From: Sitta carolinensis
Lineage: Eukaryota; Chordata; Aves; Passeriformes; Sittidae
Length of the DNA stretch: 64,000 nt
Reading direction: 5' to 3'
NCBI GenBank assembly: GCA_032173965.1
Contig: CM063284.1
Span: forward strand, 135,383,625 to 135,447,624
In this document: in pieces, positions 33,421 to 46,030 of the stretch
Numbering within the stretch: the stretch's first letter is position 1
Layout of the letters: each line of letters starts with the position of its first letter
Program-made: the position numbers and the translations under genes
The notes under the pieces: generated by a model
What the model saw: only the letters and a program-made list of their open reading frames with translations
What the model was told of the DNA's origin: nothing
Database searches by the model: none

Positions 33421-35539
33421 AAATGATTCAGTCAATCTGTTGTTCTTGAATGTGAAAAATACCAAACTTTTGCTACTCGTTGATGAACTGTCCAGTTTGG
33501 ACATCAAAGGAGCATGGCTGCAGACAAGTAGTCTCTAGGAGGAATGCAAAAAAGACCTTGCTGGTCCTATTTGTGATATAAGCAGAGTGGCCAAGTGTGT
33601 TCGCAGTGTCAGGGACTGGCATGATGTGAGGGTGCTGTACTGTGCCAGCGACCTTCAATATGGATGTCAATAACTGCTCTAAAAAGAATCTTCATGGTGA
33701 TTTCTCTCATAAACTTACTTTGGATAAAATCCTTATGAAAGGTCATATGCTAGTAAAAGGACTCAGCTAAGACCCCATCTAGCATGGCATTTTACATACT
33801 TACAGCCAAACTTTCTTATCCCTAAAAACAGGGTGTTTGCATCCACATTTCCCCCAGAAGAGTTTCTCTTCAGCCTTTGAGGTGAAACGCAAGGTTTTTT
33901 TGAGAGATTGTTACCAGGCTCAGGACCAGTCCAGACAGTTGCTAATTGCCAACAGCTAAACAGCACAAACAACCCCAGGGCTCTGCCTAGGTCCAGACAT
34001 CGGCCACCTTTGTTTTGCTAATGGAGAAGTTTCTCACACAGCTAGCACAGAAAGAATACCTCTACAAAGAGGAACTTTAAAACTTTTAAAATTTTATATT
34101 ATTATAGGCTTGGCTGCTAGGATAGGAAGTTCCAAGGTTACAGCCTGTACTGACTAGCACCCAGCATCCCCTGGCCCCATGGTCAGTGATACCAAGTCTA
34201 TCCAATCTGTCTCCAAAACCTTTGCAGGACTCATATCTGCATCCAATATTTTTAGCATCACAGTGTCCCTTGGCAACATATCACACATTATTATATGGAT
34301 TCCTGCAGGACAGAACCTCAGTGTATGATTTGCTAACAGTTGCAGATTAACGAGGAAAATTGTATTATAGAAATGTAGGTAGACATGGACTAGAGGGTCT
34401 CAAAGGAAAAAAGTTGCATAAAGCATATAAAATCAATTATTTTTTCCATCAACAGAATGTTTCACAAGTGTTTGGCTAAAGGACTTTGCAAGGGTTGATT
34501 TAAATTTATTTGCAACATGAGAAACAAGGATAACCTTTTATCTTTTTGTTTTTTCTTGATGAATAAACTCTTTTAAAACTTTTTTTTGTGCCTCTTGCAA
34601 CTGTTAAAGGAAATAAGCAGCAGTTATGTTTTTGCAAAAACCAGGAGAATAATATTAAGGAACACTTTTGAAAGAATAGGACTTTACCAAAACTAGAATT
34701 TCAATAAAATCAACCAGCTTCTCTTCAATTAGACCCTTTGCACGTAATCGATAAAAACAAGTATTCCTCTTACGGGAAGTAACAGTTTTTAAAGTGGACT
34801 TTGGTCAATCAAATTTCTAATAAAAACAGGAATTCGATCATCGTGCTTAGGAATTTTAATGTCTTAGAATAAATTAGCATTTGTGGATCCTAGCAATGGG
34901 AACTTCATGCTCTTCTGAAGGCAAATCTTGTTTTGTCTTCTAAGGCTACTGGTGTTTTAAAAAAGGCATCTCTTACACTACAAAAATCTCAACTAGATTC
35001 TAGAGACTTCTTCAACAAATGAAATTTCAGAGGAAGGAAAATATATAGATAAATAGTAAACAACAAGGAAAACCTTATTAAAAATACTGAGGCAAAACTA
35101 CTGTCAGAATGGGATTTTAGTTCAAGAATAAAAAAATTCCTAGTGGCCTCAGACCTTTAAATAAAACTCAATGAAGCCTAGATGTGTCTCCAAATGGTGA
35201 GGACAGATGCCTCCATTTAAAACGAAAACCTTCAGTGCTCTGGTCTGACTGATACCAATCTCTGAGACTCAAAGGTTTTCATCATAATGTCATATGGTTT
35301 GGATACAGTCAGCCCATAATAAGTAGGATTCACCCAGATGTTGAATTAGTTCACTGATGTAATAGTCTGTTCTGAATCATTGATGAAATTCATGATGCAT
35401 GGTAAAATTATTAATAACTGGGAAAAAGGTAGTGTTTCTCCTGCCTTAGGACAGACCAAAGAGTGAATTTGGGTTGAATGTGTCTGTTAGCTTTGCCTCT
35501 AATCCTGGAGAGATTATAGAACAAGCCCTAGTAATTCAA
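33421..35539. other. AT-rich sequence, no gene recognised
   Basis: No recognisable repeat, exon or RNA gene. Short open frames are at chance length. Confidence 0.6.
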
Positions 35540-36085
35540 TGTCAGCATGGATGACAATGAGGTTGTGACCAGTTTGTGTCAATCCATCAGGGATAAATCA
35601 TGTTTGATCAGCTTGATAACCTTCTGTGATGAAGTGACCATATGTGAAAACAGACGAAAAACATCTATTTGTCGTACGTGCGTGGATATATCATAACTTT
35701 ACTTCAATATGGCCTTTGACACCACCTCCCATAACATTCTCATATGGAAGTTGAACAGTTAAGAGCTGGATCAATACACTGTTGGAGAGAAACTATTGTG
35801 CTCAGAAGACGGCAACATGATGTCCATGCAATCTGTGGCTGGTCAGGAGTGCTGAATCGAGAAGTCAATGCCTACACTGATGTTGTTTGGTATCTTCATC
35901 TTTGGGATGAGGAGTCAAAGTACATCCCCAGCAATGTTGTGGATTTTATTGAAATAAGGGGACAAGTGATATGCAAATCAATATAGCTTCAATTCAGACT
36001 CTATTGAGAACTTGAGGACTAGGCCAACAGAAAATACATGAAGTTCAAGACAGACAAATACAAGGTTTTCATACTGACCTGTAAA
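35540..36085 (+). mobile_element. CR1 LINE, decayed reverse-transcriptase (ORF2) fragment
   Basis: Plus-strand remnant of the C-terminal part of CR1 ORF2. DNA landmarks follow the family order: GGGATAAATCATGTTTGATC, CTTCTGTGATGAAGTGACC, GGCCTTTGACACC, TCCCATAACATTCTCATATG, GAAGTTGAACAG, TATCTTCATC, GATGAGGAGTCAAAGTACAT, CCCAGCAATGTTG and ATGAAGTTCAAGACAGACAA. The usual reading frame is broken by many stops and indels. The central RT region appears shortened, so no active enzyme is encoded. The match stops at about 36085, where a different GC-rich sequence begins. More diverged than the other CR1 pieces here, so probably older. Confidence 0.8.
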
Positions 36086-36475
36086 TGTGGGCTGGTGTTC
36101 TGTGCCATCTTTGACCTGCCCCTGTCCCCAGACAGCTGCCTGATTGTCAGGGCTGAGGCTGTCCCTGTGTCCCAGGCTACCTTGCTTCTCCCTGGGGGTG
36201 GGACAGTCCCAGGCTGCCAGACTCTTCCCTGCAGTCCCCAGCCCTCTTGATGCCCCCTGGCCCATGCTGCAGCCTGACTGTTTTGTACCCAAGATGGGGT
36301 AAGCCCACACAGCAGCCCAGGGGTGCAAATCATGGAGGGGCAGCTTGAAACCAGTCCTTCCTGAGCTGTTGTTATGTAACCTGCCTGTACAGGACACTGG
36401 AACTGGTTTCCTTACTACTGCTATGTTTGTCACAGAATTTCCAATAATGCTCCTCCCAAATTTATATATCAAAAC
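36086..36475. other. Unidentified GC-rich patch abutting CR1
   Basis: About 390 bases rich in CCTGTCCCC, CTGTGTCCCAGG and GGGGGTGGGACAG words, unlike the AT-rich flanks and unlike CR1. A 164-codon open frame runs on the minus strand (35978-36472) across this patch and into the CR1 piece, which suggests it is not a real gene. Possibly an LTR or other element inserted at the CR1 end. No terminal motif or duplication was found. Confidence 0.35.
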
Positions 36476-36789
36476 TGAGTCAAATTAATGACAAACTTTG
36501 TGCATTGGTTAAAAAAGATTTCAGAAAAAATTTCCATGAGGCTACCCATGGAAAGTCAAGTCATTATTACTACTTCGTCTGTATTTATTAGTCTTTTTTG
36601 TCATAGCTTGATTTTCATGCACATGACTTCCCTTTCATGTTTTATAATCTGTTGTGCACTTTTTTTCTGATAGTGCCCTAAAGTCAAAAATTGTTTTTGA
36701 GGTGATACGCAATCTTGCCTGTTTACATCTGAATCTATTATATAACAAATTGTTAGGGTCTCTGTAAAGTTATAACAGGCTCTAAAATT
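36476..36789. other. AT-rich spacer, nothing recognised
   Basis: No repeat, exon or RNA gene seen. Confidence 0.55.
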
Positions 36790-36985
36790 CACAACTCTCA
36801 TATTCTTTATATCTATATCTATCGATATCTATATGTCATCTCCCTATATCGATATGTTTTGATATATGTATCTAGATATCATCTATATCTGTATCTATTT
36901 ATATCTATATCATCTATGTCTATATATCTAATCTATCCACTTCTATATATATTTATATTTCTATATCTGCTTATATATAGAAAGA
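36790..36985. repeat. Degenerate (TATCTA)n / (TATC)n repeat
   Basis: About 195 bases of imperfect TATCTATATC, ATCGATATC and TATATCTA words. Heavily mutated relative to a pure array, so likely old. It ends directly at the left edge of the LTR-like block. Confidence 0.85.
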
Positions 36986-36987
36986 TC

Positions 36988-37252
36988 TGTTGGAATCGCT
37001 ATGCTGGTGAGTGAAACAAAATCATCTGCCTGACAGATCTGTCTGCCAAGGCAAGTCACTCAGGCACAAACAAAGGGGATGGGCAGAACTTTCCCACATG
37101 CTGCCTAAAAAAAGAGCACATTTTTTTATATGTTGTGGAAATCAATTGAGAAGTCCCAGCTCAGTACCCAGTGCAATAAACCTGGTCCTGGCGGCAGCTG
37201 CTTGTCCGCAGGCTGCCAGCGGAGCAGGGCGAGCACAGATTAAGTTTGGCAC
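36988..37252 (+). mobile_element. Possible short LTR, plus strand
   Basis: Starts TGTTGGAATCGC after the TATCTA repeat and contains a TTTATA box (about 37125-37130). AATAAA follows at 37175-37180, with a GC-rich U5-like segment (GGCGGCAGCTGC, CAGCGGAGCAGGGCGAGC) ending near TTTGGCACA. The 50-base spacing from TATA box to poly(A) signal is the same as in the block at 29826-30218. No target duplication was found and the two blocks are not obviously the same sequence. May instead be unique GC-rich DNA; GC-rich sequence continues to about 37370. Confidence 0.3.
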
Positions 37253-38764
37253 AGCTGGCTGAGGTGGACGTGGTGCTGATTTGCAGGTCAGAGTGGCCAC
37301 AGTCAGGGTGGGCCACCTGACAGACCCCGGTGACAGCAACACTGAGGGTGGACTGCACTACCAAATGGGCAGGAAGAGACAAATGTTCTGCTTCTATTAC
37401 TTTAAGATGAAAATATTTGCCTACCTGCAAAAGGTGAAAGACTCTGCTTTCGAACATGTATTGGTATTACAGGCTGTTAGGGGTTCCTTTCATGATTTAT
37501 GAGTAGCAGATGTTATTAAATAGAAACACTGCAAGACAAGCTAGAAAATTCTTAGAATGCCCCTTTTCTCATTTCACTTTCATTTCATTGACTGGTTCTT
37601 AAAATCTAACCAGAGCATATGCAGAGGCTTTGCTGTTCTGGGACATCATGAGAAGAAAGTGATCTTGAAAGGAACAATTGAAGCATTTTGAAAGTCATGT
37701 ACCTCCTCAAAATTACGGGAGCATTTTCATTTTTGGCATCTGACACAAAGAATTCTGTTACTTTTATGTTTTTTAATCTCAGTATTAACCCTTTGATTTT
37801 TTCACATATTTCTAAGATATCTTTACATAGAAATAAGGAGAAGGGCAAGCCTGCCTGCAATTGTGAAACAAATGCTTCTTAGTATTTGGAGAAGGGATTG
37901 CCAGAGTCAAGACAATTTAAAATTTTATCATTCTGCTTATTAAAGACTGCAGACTACTAGATTATTAATTGCCAGGTGCTACTCATCTCTAGTCTTGGTT
38001 CTCCTGTTATCAAATCTGAGAGCAGGAGATACTTGCAGCTTACAAACCTAAAATAGCTCAAAAGTGTTGGTGAAGATATACTTGCTTCGAAGCTACATAA
38101 AGTGCACTTTGTCAATTTTACTCTACAGTGTTAACTGACATACTGCATGTGGTGCTTGACAGTCCTGTTAAAACTTAGTTTAAAAGTAACTAAAAGACTG
38201 AGAATTTGGCTGTGTGTTATATGGGCCACTTCAGCTTTCACAATATAAAAAGAGGAGGCTTCCAGAGGTGCCAGATCAGACCTCTTCACAACAGACGCAA
38301 AGCTGATAAATGCAGAGTGCCCAGTTTAATTTAATATTCCTTTACTCTCTCTACTGGTGACAGGCCTGGAATGCTGAGGGCTGGAAGAAGAAATAAGTTT
38401 GGACCAGAGCTGTGGAAATAAAGATGTTCACAGGGTAATATCTGAGCTGCCAATCAGTCCAGTATGAATGAAATAACTGTAAATTATTGTATATTTTTTG
38501 TAGTGCTCGTGAGGGATTTATTTGGAACTGTTCCTTTATACTCATTTTGTGTTCTGCAGTTGTCTTTATTGTAAATAAGCTTAGGCACTTTGGATCTATT
38601 TTTATCTTTCGCAGTAACAGCTAAATATATATTTTGTAATGAAATATTGGAATCTTAATTTCATTGACATCAAGGGAGAAATTTCATTGATCATAGTGGG
38701 ACCATGGCTTCACCCAGCTCACTCTGATCTCTTGCTGATGTCTTCTCCCCCATATCCTGTGGCA
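37253..38764. other. GC-richer start, then AT-rich; no gene recognised
   Basis: 37253-37370 stays GC-rich (CAGAGTGGCCACAGTC) and may belong to the preceding element. The remainder is AT-rich with chance open frames. Confidence 0.55.
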
Positions 38765-38982
38765 GGAAACATGGAAATGGTTCAAAACTGCACAAGGAGG
38801 GTTTCAGACTGGACCTTGCGACACATTTTTTTACCATGAGGGTGCTCAAACACTGCCCCAAGATTCTCAGTATATAAGAGGTATTTGGACAATGTCCTGG
38901 TCAGTCCTAAATTGTTCAGGCAGTTGGACTAGATGATCACTGTAAGTCACTTCAAGTGAAATAGTCTGCTCTATAATACAGG
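38765..38982 (+). mobile_element. CR1 LINE, 3' end fragment of a different subfamily
   Basis: Plus strand. Landmarks: GGTTTCAGACTGGACCTTG, TTTTTTACCATGAGGGTGCT, CAAACACTGCC, AGGTATTTGGACAATG, TTCAGGCAGTTGGACTAGATG and ATCACTGTAAG. It ends GAAATAGTCTGCTCTAT in place of the ATTCTATGATTC tail seen elsewhere. This is the other avian CR1 3' end type, which ends in repeated ATTCT-like pentamers (here decayed). 5'-truncated and non-coding. Confidence 0.82.
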
Positions 38983-41900
38983 AAATATCCAACAAGTTCC
39001 TGGTGGATTACGTAAATTTGGATTGTTCACTTTACCACATTATGTTTGCTACCAGTCTTCACTGACTCTCAGATACATAGCTGAATGTTTCACAATCTGG
39101 CAATGGATGAGCTGGGACATACATCATAGATATATTATTAAGAGCAGCAGTACACTATCATGAGAAACAAGCTTACTTAAAACCACGTTTCTTGTAAATT
39201 ATTTTGTCATATAATCTTTTAATCAGTTGAGCTATCTTATACTAAAGATGAAAGTCAGCACAAAGTTGTTGTTTGAGCTGCATTATTTCAGGTAATATGC
39301 ATCAGATACTGCATGATGTAGCCTGAAATGGTATAATGCAACATTCCCAAATATGGGAAAAGCTGAATGTTATTTCAGCTGCCAGGCATATTTTTGGACA
39401 GTAAGTTTTACAGCCAGTGTTTGTGCAAGAACAAATAAAAAACAGAAGACAACTACTTGTGGACTGTGAAATGTTATCAGTTTCAGAAAGAGGCTGTGGA
39501 TATTTCTGCTGTACCATAATATCTGCAGCACACACACACACAGAGACACACACACACTTTGAAATACCTGTACTATCTATGGTTGCTGAAAATAAAATAC
39601 TTCCACGTTAAAAAAAAATAAAGACAATAGCATAATATGAAAAGACCCCTATATGAATAGCTAGGTAAAGTAAACAAGGAGGTGTGAAGTAATAGACCTC
39701 ATTGTCTGTAAGAAGTGAAAAAGGTGGGACTCAAAGATGACATTATTTTGTGTGGTCAAAGAGGTTGCCCTTATGTTGAGTTCAGGGAGTATCTAGTAGC
39801 TGTCTGGATGTTTCCTAAAGCAAGGCCTGTTAAACTGGTATATACTCCTGAGAAAAGATGGAAATGCCCCTTAATACTCAGGTCATTTAAAGCTAGATTG
39901 CAAGCTGAAGGGAAAAATTTTAGACTGGCAGGGGAGAGTAACATGCAACCTAATACTCAACTTTTCATCTCTAGTTACTCTCACTCTGTGACTTCACATT
40001 TCAGGGGACTCAAAACAGAATACCAGTCTCTCACATTGAAAGCACTGGAGATTTCTGTGTGGCTTGTTTGCCATTGTTCTGACTGTGTTATTTCAGTAGA
40101 GGTGTACTGACTCTGTGACCAGATGTGAATTCAGGTTAAAGCACTACAAAAATATAGTTAAAAGGTTGGCAAAGGGAAAAGAAACATCACCTGCCCACCT
40201 CAGAATCCTCTTTTATAAATTAACTAAAGTTTGGAACACGGGATGAAGCTGGGGAATTCTCAGACTGATTATGCATTATAGCCCACTTCCTGTTTCCATT
40301 GTATTCAAACGCAAAACACTCATTGATCCCATGGGAACACGAGTTATACTTTCCCACTCCATAGCTCTAATATTTTTATGGATTTAAACATTTTTGCTTT
40401 TAAAAAATCACACTCATGCTGACAGTTTAGACACCAAATTTCTTGAAGCTTGGTGTAATTTGAAATAAGCCAGATGTGAAAACCTCTACAAACAAGATTT
40501 ATAATGGAAACAAAATTTTAACCTTAATGTTGACAACTCTTGTGATATCACTAATATCAATAAAGGGAAGAAAAGGGGGTATTTTGTCACTCTGTGGGGA
40601 CAAAACCATAAACTACTCCCATCTGAAAAATAACTCCCACTAGGACTTCAAAAAATATTGGTCACAACCTCTCAAACATGAGGATTCATTATGTTTCTCA
40701 TAGTTCTCTCTAAGCTAATTTTATACAATGTTCTGGGTTCAGAGGTCACACTGTGTATCATGCCCAGCATACTGGGGAGCTTTCAGAAGCACAGGTACAG
40801 TTTGAAAGATTGTGTTGTGTTACATTATGTGACATACAATTATGTTGTGTTATATGTAGAAAGCTGTGTGAACCTCCCTATAAAACAGCCATACAAAAAC
40901 CTAAAACATTTGTGTTTCGAGCAGAAAAAACACATTTTCTTCCAAACTTCATTTCATGAAATTCCTGGACCAAGACAAACCTCTCTTTGGACAAGAATAG
41001 GTGAATACACCTCTTTCTTATTCTTAAGGAAGCCACTAGACAGACCAGAGTCTGTCTAGACTTGTCACCCTTGGGATAAGAGTCTCATCCTGTGCTCCTC
41101 CTATTTAATGGGCCAAGTTAAAGTCTTCAAATGTTGTTCTCTGATCTTCAATGGACAATGAAGTGCAGACCTTTTAGAGGCTTTGAGCAAATGTTCCCAC
41201 ATTTCATGTGTGACCTTTCTTCCCTCTCGTCTTTCATTGATTCAGAAAAATATTAAGATTAATCTTCACATTGCATTAGTTCGGATGTTGGTATGTCAAA
41301 GAGAACTTCAAATTCTTAGTCCAACTCAGACAATAAAATATCTATTCCAGATCACAAGAGAGAGAAACACATACATAAGTCAAAAGAGCCCTCTCATATA
41401 AAACCATTTCTGGTTTTGAGTCAAAAACTCATATTTCTCCACAATTTTATTTTGAAAAAAATTTCAAAGGTTTGGAGGGTTTTTTTCCAAAATAGAATCA
41501 AACTTTTAAACCTTGAAATTTACTGAAAAACTGTCCTTCAGATATATATTTTTTTTTTTCTTTACTATGGTGTTATTCATGTCCCACTTCCTTTATCCAA
41601 TATAAACTTTTATTGTTTTAATTTTATTATCCAGGTTTGATTCCAGTCTAGAAGAAGAATGGAGATGTGAAACAGTCATCACAGCAACTTTCAACTAACT
41701 TCTACAAAGATATGGTAGGCAGGACTCCACATGTTTAAAGGTACACATTAGAGTTGCAGGCCCTTAAATGGCCATGATTTCCCATCATTATCTTCTCTCA
41801 TGAAGGCCTGTGTTCTTCACACAGACTGTCTCTGAAATGCTGAACTGATTTGAGATGGCTGCATTGGCAGTGTTTGCTTGCAGGGATTCATTCATTGTCC

Positions 41901-44900
41901 CTGCAGTCAGTGTAATATACTTTACTATGGCAGCTCTAAGTGGCAGCAGCTGGCTATCTGTCACTACCAATTCCTAGTCCAGGTCAGATTTAAAAAAAAA
42001 AAGCAAAACGAGCAGAAGATTTTCCAATATTTTCCATTCTCAATTTCTTACTATTTTTTTTTTTTAATTGAAGAATTAAACACTTTCATGAGTGAATATA
42101 ATGAGATCTTGTGTTTTCAAAGTGGGCAGTTCTGCCAAGTGTGTCTCAATCTGTTAAACACTTACAGGACTATTTTTAGGTTTTATTCTAGTAGAAACCA
42201 GAAATTGATCAAACTAATTAACTAAATAAAATTAACAACTACACTCCTGAATAATACTATCCTTTTCACATGCTATTTTCTTTCCTCACTTTCTTGTCTT
42301 CAGGCCTTTCCAAACCTTTGCAGAGAACTGTAATGAAAGCAGCATTATTTTGGACATGCTGACACCATTTAATCAATCTGTTCTAAAAACACAAGATATA
42401 TATATATACCTCAGTCTGTCACTACATCATATCTCAGAGCTCATTAACTCTGGCTATAGTGTTTTGAATATAATACGCATCTCAGCATGGTCTGCATGGA
42501 GCAAATGGGACAATTACAAGCTCATGGATCTTGTCTCCATTGCATCACCAGGCATTGCCACTATATCCTTCCCTTCTCCCTCACATCTACAAGGGGCCCT
42601 CTTGTAATATAATATTGCTGAGTATAAGTATATATACAACTCTCATATAATTTTGTAAGATCATTAATTGCTGATTTATTTTCTACGTTATTTTAAAAGG
42701 CAAATAATGAACAAGCAAACTGAGCTATCAACTCTATTTTCAAGTGATGCTGCAATTTACATAGGTTGCAAAAATACTGAGAAAGGTAAGCATACTGATT
42801 TACAACAGGAAAGAATAGCAGTCCTCATCAACAAATAAATTAAAAAATAATAAAATAATGTATGCTTCAGAGAGAAAAAATATAAAGAAGAATGGATAAG
42901 AAAAAATCAGCTATGAAGAAAAAGGACCCATTCCCCATAAACTGGTTATCAGATATTAAAAGTCCACAGATTGATATGCAGTGTTTTAGAATTAAATTTT
43001 AATAAAAAATTTTATATTCTATGTCAAAAAATCTAGTTTGAAATATTTATCCAGACTAATATGAATTAATAGAAATATAAATGTAGATTTGGAACTGGCT
43101 AAAGGAGCAAATAAAGGATTATAATAGAGAAGAAATATTACATTGGAAGAGACAACATGTAAGATGATTGGCAACTGGCTGTAGGGGATGTCTCCATCTG
43201 GAAGTTGCAGTATAGGGAGCATGGATGAAATTCTGAGATAGCACTGAACTGGAAAAGGCATCAGTATTGGGTGGAAACTGATGGAATAGGAGCAGGATTT
43301 TTACTTATTTTTTTTTTTAAGAACTGTAAATCTCAGGGAAACATTATTAATTACATGCTGTATAGAAGTAAGAAATCTAGGAAAATTATTGCATTGCATT
43401 AGTATTTTGACAGCAACAAAGACATGATCCTACAAAATAGTGTGCAATGTTTCTGAAGCTGAAGGAATGACTAAAAGGAAAAGCTGGTTTTGTATGGTAG
43501 CTGTGAAGAGGTACCAAAGATGGGATAGGCCTTCTGTGGACAGCTGGGATTTAGCAAATCATCCGGAACTTTATGGCAACTAAATGTTGCTGAAAAGAAA
43601 AATAAACATGACTCACATATGATTTCAAATACGAGGTCAAAATTTATTTCTCTTGGAGAGGGATCAAATAGGGATGAGGCTTAGTCACAGTCCATGTACA
43701 ATTGACAAGTAAGGGCATGGACAGTGAAAAAGGAACTGACTAGGGAGTCAGAAGATGAAATGAAGAACGGATTATTTAATCCAAGCAGCTCAAAACCTTC
43801 TCATATGGAGGCATGTTATTCTGCAAAGGAGTCAAAGACATACCAAATTGAGGGCTTTAAACATGAAAAAAGTGCTCTGGGTAGAGCACCAAGACTACGA
43901 GTTCATGCTTTAACTCAGGTGTCCACATGCACATTTAGCTGAAATACCACATTTACACATTTTTGGGTCTGTTACAAAGTTTGGTGGGTTTTATCTCTAT
44001 CAATTGATATTGATATCCCATTTACCATAACATTTTATATCAATCACAGATGACATTATTTCTGCCTTAAGCAACAAACATCAGCCACTACCTTTTCCTA
44101 AAATGTTCATGCTTTCAAAAACTTCCAAGATGACCTTTCAGCATCTTATATAAAAGCACCAAATATTTGTTTTTAAATAATCAAGTTATTAATTTGGATT
44201 AAAGTTATATTTTTAAAAATAAATACATTTCAGGTACTCCTTACTTATAAGTTGTTGATTTCTGACTTATTGTAGGCAAATATAATCAATCATCCTCTCT
44301 GTGCATAGCCAAAAATGACTGAGGTTTGCAATGAGATATTGAAAATCTTTACATTTTCTAAAATAATATTTATTTTTAATATCCTGAACAACATGTATTT
44401 CAAATGTTAGAAATAAAGTGCCTGGGATATATAAAGTAGAAAGAGTTGAATTTCAGGCAGAGGTGACTGGAACAGATGGGTGAAAATAGTGCAGAGGAAT
44501 TAAGTGCTGAGAGCTGCAGTAATGTGATGCTTCAGGTTTTATTTCTGCACACGTCTTGTAAAGTCTGCAAAGCCTGAGCTATGCTAGAGCAGTCTTGTTT
44601 TCAGGCCCATGCTCTCAGGCCCTTATGCTAACCCCAGGTAAAGGGGAAATCAGGACTGGTTTTCTTGGTTCCCACCTGTGCTCAAGCATGCATATGCATA
44701 CACACAAAATGGAGTCAAAGTCAGGATTAAGATGAGATCAAAAAGCAATTAAAATGACTGATGGGTTAGTGGAAAGAGAATTTAAAGAAGTTTAGCTTTG
44801 TCTCACCAATTACAAAGAAAATGCATCAAAGAACCTAAAAGGAAAAAAAAACAAAAGTTATTTGCAGCCTTCAAAAGAATAATGTTGTGTTCTTTGATTT

Positions 44901-45480
44901 TTTATCAAAGACCACATTTTGAGAAGAAGGGAGAGAAATACATATCCTGCAGCCATACCTCATCTGCTGCTTATTTTATTCTCCTTCTTGCTGAGCTCGA
45001 AGAGGCACAACCTGGCTTCAGAAGGTGTTCTGTGTCCTGATAGAGCAGCCTTTGCATTTCTGTTGCACTTTGTGGAGGTCCTCTTCACTACTCACTGACA
45101 AGATTTAATCCACCTTGAGTATGATTTGTGTCCTCTAAGTGGTCGCTGTTATTTCCTGAAACAAAAAAGCTCATCTGCTGCTTGAAGTTCAAATTAAACA
45201 AAGGGCAGTTATTTAACAACCACAGTCTCCTGAGCAGCAGTATTAGCCCGTGAAGATGGCTTCCCAAAATTTTGATAAAATGTGTGTGGCTACTGTCAGA
45301 AATTTTCTTTTCCTACCTAATGCTAATAAAGCTGCTACAGATTGACAATGTCCAATTCCAAGCCTCCTGTTCTCCCCAATATGGATAAATCACTCCGAAA
45401 TGCCATATGCACAGGAAATACCTTACTACAGGAATAGTGTTTACTTCAGAGTAAATTTAGAAGTATTTGACAAGTGCTAA
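38983..45480. other. Long AT-rich tract, no gene recognised
   Basis: Contains a CA repeat at 39530-39556 and homopolymer runs. Plus open frames at 39715-40110 (131 codons) and 40691-41059 (122 codons) are the longest. Neither has family resemblance or clear flanking splice sites, and one or two frames of this length are expected by chance in AT-rich DNA of this size. Confidence 0.55.
39530..39556. repeat. (CA)n microsatellite, short and interrupted
   Basis: ACACACACACAGAGACACAC type array of about 27 bases with an internal AGAG interruption. Too short to be very unstable. Confidence 0.9.
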
Positions 45481-46030
45481 AATAACATGAGCCATGGACT
45501 AACATGAGCGTGGACTCACCTTTGCTATTGAATGCTGCACAGCCTACAGTCAGCAAAATGTACTCCTGCCGAGGTAATTCTTGCCAGAAGTGAATAGCTC
45601 TTACTAGAGGCATAATTATAGACAGAAGTGTGGGTATGCCTCAGTTCATGGGCAATGGAAAATAATCAAAGATTGCCTCTCACAAAAAACCATGTGCAAT
45701 GGAAACGACACAAAACTTCTAAAGTGCTGAAGACATTAAGTGTCACCACCAGCAGGGTGTGTATGTTAGCCCGATAAAAAGCATACAACTGCCTGCAGCC
45801 CAGTGAAGTGAACAGTGCTGTGAATTTGGCAGGTACCTCTGTGCTGCTGACAAGGATCACAGCCACTGTCTCCCACAGCAGCTCCCACTGAGTAGTGAAA
45901 TCCTGAAGGGGATTTGAGCTGAGCCCACCCAGGACTGCACGCTGGGAGGCTGAGGGATTTGCTTTCCCATTCAAGAGCCCAAGTGTCCAATGATCCGTGG
46001 TCTCTGAGTCACCTCTCAGAAATCTAGCAT
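45481..46030. other. Slightly GC-richer segment, identity unknown
   Basis: The minus strand at 45666-45974 is open for 102 codons, with a hydrophobic stretch (TLLVVTLNVF). I see no splice acceptor or known family, and the segment has no CR1 or LTR landmark. Confidence 0.4.

Noticed and set aside
35978..36472. 164-codon minus-strand open frame
   Set aside because: It runs through an unidentified GC-rich patch and into antisense CR1 sequence, so it is probably not a real gene.
39715..40110. 131-codon plus-strand open frame
   Set aside because: Length is within chance expectation for AT-rich DNA over 64 kb on two strands. No splice sites, family match or coding-like context.
40691..41059. 122-codon plus-strand open frame
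   Set aside because: Same chance argument; no recognisable domain.
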